From: Plenodomus lindquistii
Taxonomy: Eukaryota; Ascomycota; Dothideomycetes; Pleosporales; Leptosphaeriaceae
Direction: 5' to 3'
DNA: 64,000 nt
Assembly: GCA_025504975.1 (NCBI GenBank)
Contig: JANUWI010000002.1
Coordinates: 2,232,001 to 2,296,000, forward strand
Under the pieces are notes generated by a model. It was not told the DNA's origin and did no database searches. It was given only the letters and a program-made list of their open reading frames with translations. Shown piece by piece: positions 9,881 to 20,439 of this stretch. Within the stretch, counting starts at the first letter, position 1, and the number at the start of each line of letters is the position of its first letter. A program made the translations under genes and the position numbers.

Positions 9881-11796
9881 TCAAGTGGCAGCAGGCGTGG
9901 CCTTTGGGGCAGGTACAACGGGCGTGGCTGATGCACTGGGCGCTGTATCTCCTGCTGGAACACCTGAAGCAGGGCCGACGTGACCGCCTCCCCTGATACC
10001 ACCACGTCCTCCACGCCCTCGAGGTGCGAACGGTCCGCGACCAGCGTGGCCGCCGCGAGTTGGTCCGGTAGGCGGGGGTGCGTACCGAGGAGCCCTGGCA
10101 ATTTTCTCCTTGCGTTCGAGCACTTGCACGGCGCCTTGAGCAATTTTGATTGGGCTGGCAGCCATAGCTTTCTGGAGACCTGCAGGCTCGGCAAAGTCCA
10201 CGTAGGCAAAGCCTTTTCGCTTGTCAATCTCGACCCTATCAATGCCCCCAAAAGCCTTCATCGCTTCCTCGATGAGTGGCTCGGTGATGCCCTGCGATGG
10301 ATTTGCATGCTTGAGAAATGCTTGCTTGCTTGTAGCGGCCGGAGCTGGTGATGGTGATGGCGGCGCGGGCCTCGGAAGAGCTGCGGTCTGTGGCGCAGGT
10401 GGAGCCTCGCTCATGGGCAGGTTGTTCAGTTGAGCCTGTGAGTGAGCTGGACTGTTTCTAGCAGCAGCAGGCTCGGTAGGAGGAGCTCGGGATGCTGCCG
10501 GACCCTTTGGCGCAATAGGTGCCTGTGGCTTCTTGAGGATCTGTGGTGCTGGCGCTTTGGTAGGCGTCTGCGCCTTTGCATCGCCAGGAGTCGTCTTCTC
10601 GGTCGACTTGTCCGTTGTGCCTGCCTTGAAGGCACGCCGTTCAGCACGGGTAGGCCGCTCCTTCTTCTGTGCCACAGCATTCTTATCCGCAGCTGAAGTA
10701 GAAGCAGGCTGAGGGGTCTGGGACTCTTTTGCCTTTTCTTCTGTAGCCGTCACGTCTTTGGCCTGTGATGCTGTATCTGGAGCAGCTGGGCCGACCTCGC
10801 GCTTGGTCCCACGTCGACGGTTAGGTGCGGGGCCGACGCCCAGATCGCGCTGGAGCATGGACTTGACATTGGCAACATTGCCTCTTTTGCGCTCTGTGGC
10901 AGGGCTGGCGGAAGTCTTGTCGTTGGCAGTACTGGGTGTGGCCGATCTGGAGGACGATGCCTGCCTGTTAGCGATCTTGACAGCCTCTTTTGCTGCGGCT
11001 TCGGCCTTGTCGCCCTTGTTCAGACGGCGATTCTTGTCGCCCGCGTTTGGTGCATTTTCCTTGCCAGACTTGGCCAGTATCTTCTTGTCTGCTGCGTCTT
11101 CCTTGGCATCTGCACGGGTCTGGCGGTTGGTCTTTGAGTTTGGCTTCTCACGGTTGGCCTTCTTTTCACGCAGGGCCTCAATCAGAGGGGTCGTCTTGAC
11201 TTTTTCTTTCAGGCCGTCATTTTCCGGGGCAGGAGCCTTGGTGATGGGATTCGTGAGGCTCTCGAGGAAGTCCTTGAACTCCTGATCCTGGTCAATGGTG
11301 CCCTGTCGATTATCGTTCCTGCGTCGTCCGCCGGGCATCTTAGGATAGGGCGCGAATTCGAGTGTAGGGGGGCCAACGAGGGCTGGGTCTTGCCATGACT
11401 TGGTCGAGTCGTGGAAGGTCGAAGCACGGATCAAGTCACCCAGTGCCTTGACATGCTCTTGCTTGGTGACATGGAGGTAGGCGCGGGACGGGCGAGAGGG
11501 TTTGGCAGCACTGCGAAGGGTCAGTGGATGCGCGACGATTCGTGGCAGCGGGTATCGCACTCTGTCGAGATCTTGCCCTTTCTGTAGTTGAGCCAGTCGA
11601 TCCGGCCTGCACCGAGCTTCCACTCCGGGCCCAGGACGCTCTCAAACTCGGGCCTGGTCAGGCCGGGCGGCAGACGTCGACAGATGAGCTTCAAGCGTGG
11701 CGGGGCCGCTTTGGGGCCGCGGGGGGGTTGGGCAGGAGGGTTCTTCTGCAGGAGCGCGACGGGTGCGACTCCATTGGCGCCGCCTTGAGGAGCCAT
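9881..11796 (-). CDS. UPF3: UPF3, nonsense-mediated decay factor
   Basis: Two exons, 11796-11561 and 11510-9881, joined over a 50-bp intron (donor GTGCGA, acceptor TTCGCAG), giving 621 residues. The splice restores the Smg-4/UPF3 domain: KLICRRLPPGLTRPEFESVLG, GPEWKLGAGRIDWLNYRKGK, then STDAAKPSRPSRAYLHV. UPF3 bridges UPF2 to the exon-junction or terminating ribosome complex to trigger decay of mRNAs with premature stops. The middle (residues about 130-440) is highly charged and Ala/Lys/Pro-rich, probably disordered. A second RRM-like unit (TEPLIEEAMKAFGGIDRV and GFAYVDFAEPAG) lies at about residues 480-550, followed by an RGG/Gly-rich tail. It diverges from SIT4 across a repeat-filled promoter. 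Confidence 0.92.
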
Positions 11797-11871
11797 GGTG
11801 GTGTGCCGTCGCGCAGAGAGAGCGGTTGGGTGGGGGAGACGAGGCCCTCGCGCCCCCGCAAGCGCCTAGGC

Positions 11872-11893
11872 CATGCAGCATGCAGCATGCAGC
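11872..11893. repeat. 7-mer repeat, unit ATGCAGC x3
   Basis: Three head-to-tail copies of a 7-bp unit (ATGCAGC), immediately followed by a second, unrelated 7-mer array. Confidence 0.85.
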
Positions 11894-11928
11894 GGTCGCC
11901 GGTCGCCGGTCGCCGGTCGCCAGTCGCC
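11894..11928. repeat. 7-mer repeat, unit GGTCGCC x4 plus one variant
   Basis: Four exact GGTCGCC units (11894-11921), then AGTCGCC (11922-11928) with one mismatch. It abuts the ATGCAGC array. Confidence 0.9.
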
Positions 11929-11930
11929 CG

Positions 11931-11949
11931 CCCATTCCCATTCCCATTC
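11931..11949. repeat. 6-mer repeat, unit CCCATT x3
   Basis: Three CCCATT units in a row, lying between the GGTCGCC and CCACCAGC arrays. Confidence 0.85.
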
Positions 11950-11956
11950 CATACAA

Positions 11957-12004
11957 CCACCAGCCCACCAACCCACCAGCCCACCAGCCCACCAGCCCAC
12001 CACC
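11957..12004. repeat. 8-mer repeat, unit CCACCAGC x6
   Basis: Six octamers; copies 1, 3, 4 and 5 are exact, copy 2 is CCACCAAC and copy 6 CCACCACC. On the minus strand this gives regularly spaced GGTGGGCTGGTGGG runs that could fold as a G-quadruplex. It lies about 130 bp upstream of the SIT4 start. Confidence 0.9.
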
Positions 12005-12134
12005 CCTCGCGTGGGCGTGCATCTTCGCCGTGACTGCGAATGCGACCCATGAGACCCCAGAGTCCAGACGACCGCACCGCCATCGCCCCAGCACCCCCAC
12101 CGCCACACAACCCTCGCCTTGACCTGCTGAGAAG

Positions 12135-13564
12135 ATGCCCAAAGACAGCCATGTCCCCCAGCCGGGGCCCGCTCGCCTCGCAAAGGGCGCGGGGCCCGAC
12201 GAGTGGCTAGAGCAGGCCAAGCTGTGCAAACACCTGCCCGAGGCCGACATGAAGCGCCTGTGTGAAATCGTCAAGGAGTGTCTCATGGAAGGTGCGTCTG
12301 CTCTCAGCCGGCCTGGCCGACCGTTGGCTAACCCGTGCATGCAGAGTCCAACATCCAGCCGGTACGCACTCCCGTCACAGTGTGTGGCGACATTCACGGC
12401 CAGTTCTACGACCTGCTCGAGCTCTTCCGTGTCGCGGGCGGCATGCCCAGCGACGCCCCTGCCGCGCCCCTCTCCCCGCCCGTCACATTACCAAGCACCA
12501 TCAACCCGGCCGACTTGGAGCCCCCAACCAGCATAACCGACCCCAAGGTCAAGCGCAAGATGAAGCGCAGATTCCAGCGCGACCCAAACTACATTGGCCC
12601 CACGAGTCCCCCCGGCGGTGATGGCGAAGACGAGGCCGACGAAGACGACGACGAGGAGCGAGGGCGGAGCAGAAGCGTGCATGACAGGCGGAGTACGGGC
12701 TCGGCATCGGATGCAGGATCGACCAGGAACACAGTGGGCGGCAATGGCCAGCAAAACTTCATCTTTCTGGGCGACTTTGTAGATCGAGGCTACTTCAGTC
12801 TGGAAACCTTTACTCTCCTCATGTGTCTCAAGGCAAAGTAGGCTTGCGCCAGAACTGCCACTCACTAGCAATCAGTCTGACAGTCACAGGTTCCCTGATC
12901 GCGTCACCCTCGTCCGAGGAAACCACGAGTCTCGGCAAATCACCCAAGTCTATGGCTTCTACGAAGAATGCCAGACAAAGTACGGGAATGCCTCGGTATG
13001 GAAGGCCTGTTGCCAAGTCTTTGACTTCCTCGCATTGGCAGCAATTGTAGATGGCAAGGTACTTTGTGTTCATGGTGGGCTGAGCCCAGAGATCCGTACA
13101 TTGGACCAAATTCGCGTCGTAGCACGAGCCCAGGAGATTCCACATGAGGGAGCCTTCTGCGATTTGGTCTGGAGCGATCCCGAAGATGTCGACACATGGG
13201 CTGTATCGCCTCGTGGTGCCGGCTGGCTATTCGGAGACAAGGTATCTTCCGAGGTATGTCTTCACCCTGGCATACGCATGACGTTCCGCTCACCAACTCC
13301 CCACAGTTCAATCATGTCAATGGCCTACAACTCATTGCACGAGCCCATCAATTAGTCAACGAAGGCTACAAATATCACTTCAAGGATAAAGACGTCGTCA
13401 CAGTCTGGTCTGCACCCAACTACTGCTACCGCTGTGGCAATGTCGCTTCCATTATGAACCTTGGAGAGGATCTCAAGCCAGAATTCCAAATATTTTCTGC
13501 TGTACCAGATCACAAACGCGCCGTACCTGCGGGTCGCGGCGGCCGTGGAGAATACTTCCTGTAA
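12135..13564 (+). CDS. SIT4: SIT4/PP6-type Ser/Thr phosphatase catalytic subunit
   Basis: Four exons, 12135-12291, 12345-12837, 12890-13253 and 13307-13564, giving 423 residues with introns of 52-53 bp. It is a PPP-family metallophosphatase. The GDIHGQ, GDFVDRG, RGNHE, HGGLSP and SAPNYCYR motifs are all intact, and the C-terminus ends YFL, the site of carboxymethylation in PP2A-like enzymes. The N-terminal GPDEWLE and ESNIQP blocks, plus the FNHVNGL-LIARAHQLV block, match the yeast SIT4/PP6 branch better than PP2A, PP4 or PPG1. SIT4 acts with SAP subunits in TOR signalling, cell-cycle entry and integrity control. Odd: about 102 extra residues, basic then strongly acidic and Ser/Arg-rich, are inserted between GGMP and NFIFLGD, where yeast SIT4 has only a few. 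Confidence 0.95.
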
Positions 13565-15191
13565 GCATTTGACCAATTGGCACAAGATAGAATTGGCCAG
13601 TATGTGTGATTGGCACACGCGGGCAGTCAATGGCGTTGTTGATACGACTTGATTTGCATATACTGAACTTGGCATGTTACCAACGAATGGAGGAGAAGAA
13701 TACCCAGGGAATTGAAATGGACACAAAGTCTTCATCTTGATTGCTCTTGTACGATATTGCATTGGTGCGACGCAGATATATAGGTAGAGAAATTGTTCGT
13801 CCAACGTCTGTTCACTATGCCGATGCTACAATTCCGGCAACGTCAGAGTGATTTGTCTCATAGTCAAGCGGGATTGGAAGAGGACATTATCCTCTCTTGA
13901 TTCTAGGCAACTGGCATTCTTTGACGCCTTCATTCTAGAGTGTCAGTCTGTACCTGATACAGCCCGTGCTTCGCAGCTTGCTACGGTTTCTAATCACATA
14001 TCGCTGATCCTGCGATTGCAATCCATAGGGAAGCCAGACCCGGTGTTGATTCAAGTTTGTTTGCGGAAACACAATACATGTTGAAATCTTGCACGAGCTT
14101 TGGTAGACCATGTAATTATCCTTACCCTTCAGAATGCTGATTTAGAATTGGACTCCGAACAGTTGTGGCAAAGTCCAGATGTCACTGAAACCGTGGAAAT
14201 GCATGACCATGTGCAATGTTTGATGCTCGTTATTATCGTAGACTTCAGAGGAGACTATAGATAATGGTAGCACGACTTTAGCTCGTGGTATTTGCAACGA
14301 CAAAGTGACAATGTAATGACTGTAAACTAATTTTCAGCTAGTGATGATACCAAGTTTCCATCAACGTGAATACCTTAACAACCGCAAAGGACGTGCATAC
14401 TAGCGTGAATAAACAGTGAGATGCCTTTTTTTCGCCGCGAGGCGCTCATCTTTGGTGCAGTAAACTCTGCTTTGCTCCCATACATTCATCTCTCGTTATA
14501 ACTCCAGCATAGTGAGGCTCAAGAATCAATTTCAATCCCTTCCGTAAGACGAAAAGCGTGCGCAACGTACACAGGGGGCAAAGGCACGATACACCAATAA
14601 CGCGTCCAAGGCACAACGAGAATTTTTTGCTCAAAAACATAGTTGAGTCTTAATCGTGAAAAGACAATATATGTACCGTAGAAGTGAACTTTGATGCCGG
14701 GCTCTAGATTGCCACGTCGTTTCTTTTGAGAGTGTCTGAACGACGTTGCTTTCAACCCCTCATCAAGAAACAACGTATACATGTCAAGCCACAAATGCAT
14801 CGAGATGCCAAAATATTCAACAGTAAATAGCCCGCCCATCCGTATGAAGCTCAGACAGCCCAGCGAAGACGGACAAGATGTAAAAGGGTATCAAGAAGTC
14901 CGCTGCTAAGTGCTCGGAAAATGATGTTCCGATCCAAGTCTTAAGAAACAAATATTTTCAATGACAATAACCCGCTAACAAATACTTGCCGAAAGGGAAA
15001 AAATGGATACCAAATGCTGAGCTCAATAACTAATGCTGATATGGAAAATGAGGGTATGCGAAGAGGGGGATAGTTTCATAGGATGGTGACTGATGGTGAA
15101 GATGCAAAGTTTCGTCAAGGTCGTTTCAGTTTACAGTGGTGCAATGATTGAGTAGCAATGCAGGACGAAAATCTGGGATGATGACAACAGC
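13565..15191. other. Intergenic between two convergent genes
   Basis: About 1.6 kb between the 3' ends of SIT4 and the WD40 gene. It is mildly AT-rich with only short open frames and no recognisable domain. A larger gap than usual for convergent genes, but I can support nothing in it beyond 3'UTRs. Confidence 0.5.
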
Positions 15192-18100
15192 CTAGATCAT
15201 GGGTGTCTCGCCGGTCGACTGATAGACACCCTGTTGCAAGTAGCTCGGAGGCATGTTCGCGCGGACTTCTTTTGGATGCTTGTAGAACGGCTGATTGCTA
15301 TCCGAGGGTGGAATCACCTGCTCCATCGGCTGAGGTGGAGGGGGTGGGGGAGGCGGGATCTGATTGAAGTATGAATCAGGATTTCCACTGTCCGCTGGAG
15401 GCGAACGAGTGTTGACATTGCGCGGATACGTAAACTCGGGTACGCTCTCGTATGGCGATATATCAGCACGTGTAACAGGGGGTGACTTGGCACGTGTAGG
15501 ACCGCGACTGGTGCTCCGCATACGCTCTGTGACACGCTTAAAGGTCAATCCAAGATTCTCGCTGACACTGCCGCGGCCACGGCGATGTGCATGAGGAGAT
15601 CCGGCGGCGTTGGTAGTGGGAGATGCGTCCAATGGCTTTTCGCCCGGGCTACCCTCGATGCCGATGTTGATCGTAGCCATGCCGTTCATTGCGGTATTGA
15701 CGCTGAGGTTTAGCGGCGGCGGAGGTGGCGGTGGCGGTGTTGCCAAGTGCTGCAATTGGGACAGTATGGGGGGTGTGTTGTCATCTTGATCGATTATGAC
15801 GACCTGGCTCTCATGTATTGTCTCAGCAATACTAGCGGTGAATGGAGGGGGGCTAATGCGTTTGTAGTTGGTTTGTGGAAGTACGTCTGGCAAGGTATTC
15901 TGCCTCACATGGCCTCGACCACTATTCAGAGATGGACGCCGGCCAACAATTGGGTATGTTGGCGATTGCCCGAAGCTGGACGATGGCAGTAGGTCTTGAG
16001 GCGGAGCCGACATGGAACGAGGCGGGGCAATGGGCTGACCAAATGTAGTCGCTGGAAGCAGGGGACCGATGTCGTCCTCTTGTTGACCTGGTGTGTCTTG
16101 TGCGTACTGGACATTATCGGGTATAGTTGGTACCGCAGGAATGTCGCTTTCATCACTTGGGTCTGCCGTCATGTAACGTGGATGACGCATTGCTCTTGGA
16201 TTTGCTGGCAGACCGATCGGCACCGAAGTCGTGGAGGTGCCACCAACATTCGAACGATTCGTTGGGGAGTATCGCTTTGTCATCTCGGGGTCTGCAGTTT
16301 GGCTCCGCATGATGGGATCCCGGTACATTGAAAGTGAATTCAGCATGTCGTCTGTATTCGATCGCTCATGAGAGATAGGGCGGAAGGCAAGCTCGCCGGG
16401 GTGGGGAATCGGAGGGGCTGAAGGTCTTCGTGCGAGCGACAGTCTGCGATCTTCGAGCTCTTTGGCGGCCAGTGCCCTCCGTGTCATGGTGGTAGGGCGC
16501 AAACGTGATACGCCTGATCGGCCAGATGTCATAGAGTCGGGGGAGACTTCTCGCGCATTGCCGCGTGTTCGACTAGATCCTCGTAGAGCTGGAGTGGGTT
16601 TTCGACTCACTGAGCGGTCGCGGGCTCTTTGACGGTCAGGTGACGCTTCATGGCGCGTGTTTAGGATGCTGTCTCCTGGTCGACGGCTACTGCTCCGCTG
16701 GCGAGGGCGGATTGGATCAGATTCAACATTGACGTCTCCTTCACGGTGCATGGGCTGAGGCGAGCGAGGTGAGTTTTCGCCACGCTGAGCACTACGACCA
16801 CGATCATCTGCTGGACGACGACTCGAAGCGCGGCTCGTACCCTTGCTACGAGCTCTTGTTGTTCCGTCAGGAGATTCCGCTCGCCTGGCTGCCTTTGATG
16901 AAGATCTTGTCTTACTAGCGCCATGACGGGCTCTACTGCGCGTCGTGCGAGTACTAGCAACGGATTCAGTTGTAATCGGCGATGCAACGGTCATCTTGTA
17001 AAATCTCTCGTCATCGAAAGGCTCCGTGTTGGTACCGGTCTCTTTCTTGCTGCTCGAGTAGATACCAGCATCTTCTGGAGACATGGGAACGGGAGATGAT
17101 GGGGATCGTTTGGCGGGGCGAATGTATCGGATGCCAGAGCGTCCACGGCCTTGGGACTCCTCACGCGTGCGACTGCGTGTCCGAGCTGTGCGTGAGGCGG
17201 GTCTCTCCTCATTTCTCGAGCTGGTGCGGTTTTGTGGGTAATGGTTCGCCTCATCGAGGCTGCTGATGTACTGATCAATACTGCGTGCCTTTGCACTCTT
17301 GACGCTCTGTCCTGTCAACGGCGGTGTCAACTTGTTGCTATACGCGGAGTCTAATCCATGCTCAACAACTGTATCCTGCACATCCAAATGAAGTTCTTGG
17401 CGGTTTCGACTTCGGGAGCTAGTGCGCGACAGACTTCGTTTCTCTTGTAGATTCTCGAAAACACCCACAGCCGGGGACGGTAGGTGCTCATCCGACTGAT
17501 CTGGTTTGAAAGTTACAGCGGATAAGACAAAATCTTTGGACCCATTCGTGGCTCGACGGGTGGAGAAGGGGAGTGTCTCGGCCTCACGTCCAACGTTATC
17601 AATGGCTGTGCGCGGGTGAGATTCACCACGTTGTCCACGGTCAGGAATAGCGAGAGAAGCAAGGGCTTCGTTGTTTGTTGTGGACCGACCGGCGTCGGAG
17701 TGAGAGGGATATCGTTTCCGAGTGTAGGCGCCGGGTGTTGCGGTCCTTGCAGAAGAGGGTTCTCGTGAAGGGTCTCGAGTGCCTCGCTGGCCTAGCCACG
17801 AGCGACTGCCCACAGCTGGACTGATCGCGGACTCTGCAATTGGGGTGACTCCGGCGTTCATGGGCGTTTTCTCTTCTTCATCGCGAAGGATCTGCCTCGG
17901 CTGGGGTCCACGAGTGAAGTCCGTGACGAGCTTGAGCGATGCCATTCTTGCGGCAACCCTACTACTACCAACACTGGGAGGTGACAACGGCGGACTGAGC
18001 TGCGAGCCAAGTAGTGCCTGCTTTTGAGCAGAGAAGACTGCATCTTGAGCTCGAGGTGAGAACCAGGGCTCCGTTGTCTCGAGGCCCATGCAGGAAAAGC

Positions 18101-20439
18101 ATCGGACAGCTAATTCAGCTTTCCCATGAGTGACAGAGTACTCTCCCCACTTTCTGACTAAGAAGGATTGTCTCTGCCAATCTGTAGGGACAGTGAGACA
18201 CGTCAGGAGGATTGCCTCCATGTAATATTTGCGGGAGACATAGACCTCGATGGCATCGTTGTGTTCACCAAGTCCCAGAAGAATGGCCACCGCCGGATGA
18301 ACATCGCCCTTTTCCAGAAGACGCTGGACGAAAGTCTCGCCCACCTTTTTCTGAGTGCCCTGGCCCACGTTGCACAAGGCCAACAGCATCCAATCGGAGG
18401 CTGTCATTGAGTCTGAGCCGATCATCGAGGTCAGTAGATCGGCTCCCGATTCACCAAGCCATTTGGACAAGAGCACAGCTGCAGCAGCTCCCGACTTGTG
18501 ACGCGCAACTACACAAGTTAGCTTGAGTCACCATCTAAGCATGCGCGCACTCACGTTCGTCTCTCACGAGGTCTTCGATATCATTATCCCAGCCAAACAC
18601 GACCTTCAGCATATTTAGTCGAAGATCATCAGGGGTTCTTTCCGGGCCGAGATCTGTTGGTCGAAAAGGCACATCGCTCAGTCTTGCCTTGGTGAAAGGA
18701 AACAGGTCCGTAGGCAGGTCGCTCTTGGGCGCTTCAACCCTCCTGGTGGCTTCTCTATGCGAAGGAGCTGGTTGTGAGACGTATCTTGATGATGTTGCCG
18801 ATGACAGCGATCGAATGGAGATGCTTTCGCGTGCTGAAGCACCTGCTAGTGAAGACGTGCCAGATGAGAAGACGGTCCCGGTCCCTCCTGAACTCCTGGA
18901 TGATCGGACAGAGCCATAAGATGGCTTGTCGTAGCGATAGCGAGGCGCACGGCCGCTCCCAGATGATCTCGAACTCTGCGATCCTCTGCTGGATACGGGA
19001 CTCAGAGGCCCAACTCTATCGCGACGTTCTTCTTCCAATTGATCCATCTCTTGTGCAATCTTTTGCAAAGGCGACATTACGGCTCCTTCGCTGTCACTGA
19101 TCTCGGAATCGGATTGTAGCTGAGGCGCTGACTTTGATGGCAATGCCGTCAAGGGCGTCTCCATTTGTTGCACTTGCTCGTCCAACGAGCTAGGTGGTGA
19201 AGGGGGAGTGTTCGCAGAAGTGTGTTGAGCGCTTGCCACCATGGTCGCCGGGCCATTACTCGGGTTCAGATCGTATTGTTGAATGCTAAAGTTACGGCCT
19301 ATTGTAAAAAGGGTCGCAGTAGGCCCATAGTTGCAAATAGCAGCAACATCTTCATTGGTCGGAATAGATTCATACGAAACCCTTTTGGTGCGTACATCCC
19401 AGGCGCAGGTTTGCCTAAGCAGATATCAGCGATTGTAAATCAACAGCTGTCGGAGCCTTCAAGCACGAATGCTAGCCCCTGACTTACCCTTCAGTGTATT
19501 GCACTATGCGTCCGTTCTTGGACCACGCGAACCAACAAGGCCCAGGTTCTCTTTGCTCCTTTTGATTTAGAACGCGAATGACGCATGGTGCATCTCCACC
19601 TTGCGAGGCCTTGGGGACGCTCCAGACTCTAAGGTCTCCGTCTGCAGTCTGAGCAGCCAGCATCTCCGACTTTTGCTTCGAGGACGAACCATGCCAGGCC
19701 AAACCAGCAATCGGAGATGGCGCTCTTGGTGTTGTGAGTGTGTGCAAGATCGTGAAAGAAGGTTGAAGGGTTGCAATCAGAATGGAACCATTGAGATATC
19801 TACATATCGTTAGTCGTGTCTTCATGTATGCTCAACAACACCACGCCACGTACCCAATCGCGAAGGTCCTGCAGTCAGACGCAGGCGCCAATGCCGTGAT
19901 CGGATCAAACAGAGTCCTCGCCGACAGGTGCTCTGACGTGCTACTCTCGAAGAGGATGATGTTTCCTTGGGCATTGCCTGTAGGTGGCTTAGTATGGGGG
20001 TTGTGGTGGTTGCGCGGTTAGCTTGGCACATACCGAACGCCACATTGCCGTTCCTCATCCACGCTGCCACTCGAATTTGCTCGTAGGACGCGAATCGAGC
20101 GACCTCATCACCGGTGAGTATGTCCCAAACAATGGCGGTTGACCCTGCATCGTACGAGACGCACAGCTTTCCTGCGCCTCTTTCACTCGTTGTGTCCACT
20201 GAGATCCAAGAAACGTCTTCTCGATGCCTTGTAAACCGCCGTTCGATTGCGAGTGTATCGTGGTGAAGAACTAGGATTTCATTGCGTTGCGCGTAGAGTA
20301 AGAAGGACCCCGTTGCTGCGCAAGGTTCGAAGGCGAATTCATCTTGGCCTGGTGTCGGCGGCTTCGTATGTTGCTTCACGTCGGAGCGGGAACTGCTTTT
20401 AGCTGAGTGTGTCCGATGTCGTCCTATGCCAGTAGACAT
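15192..20439 (-). CDS. Large WD40 protein with disordered Ser/Arg/Pro-rich tail
   Basis: Five exons, 20439-20034, 19977-19854, 19799-19488, 19414-18555 and 18508-15192, with introns of 46-73 bp, giving 1672 residues. The N-terminal ~450 residues read as a WD40 propeller: blades such as AIVWDILTGDEVARFASYEQIRVAAWM, the IILFESSTS and DGDLRVWSV segments, and a TCAWDVRTKRVSYESIP blade created by splicing. A helical region follows (DDLRLNMLKVVFGWDNDIEDLV; KWLGE; GDVHPAVAILLGLGEHNDA; KAELAVRCFSC), resembling TPR/alpha-solenoid segments of vesicle-coat or scaffold proteins. The last ~900 residues are Ser/Arg/Pro-rich with poly-Pro tracts and no fold. Such fungal proteins are often labelled mucin-like; I do not recognise a characterised orthologue. 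A membrane-trafficking scaffold role is an inference from the architecture only. Confidence 0.88.

Larger units (their letters stand above)
11797..12134. promoter_or_regulatory. Divergent promoter UPF3 / SIT4 with tandem repeats
   Basis: A 338-bp spacer between two outward-facing start codons, so it must serve both genes. Four different short tandem arrays occupy 11872-12004. The sequence toward SIT4 is C-rich on the plus strand, a common fungal 5' leader feature. The long minus-strand frames crossing it are repeat artefacts. Confidence 0.65.

Noticed and set aside
11642..12397. 251-codon minus-strand frame across the UPF3/SIT4 promoter
   Set aside because: Its middle is made of GGLVGWWAG-type repeats produced by the 8-mer array, and it overlaps exons of both flanking genes antisense.
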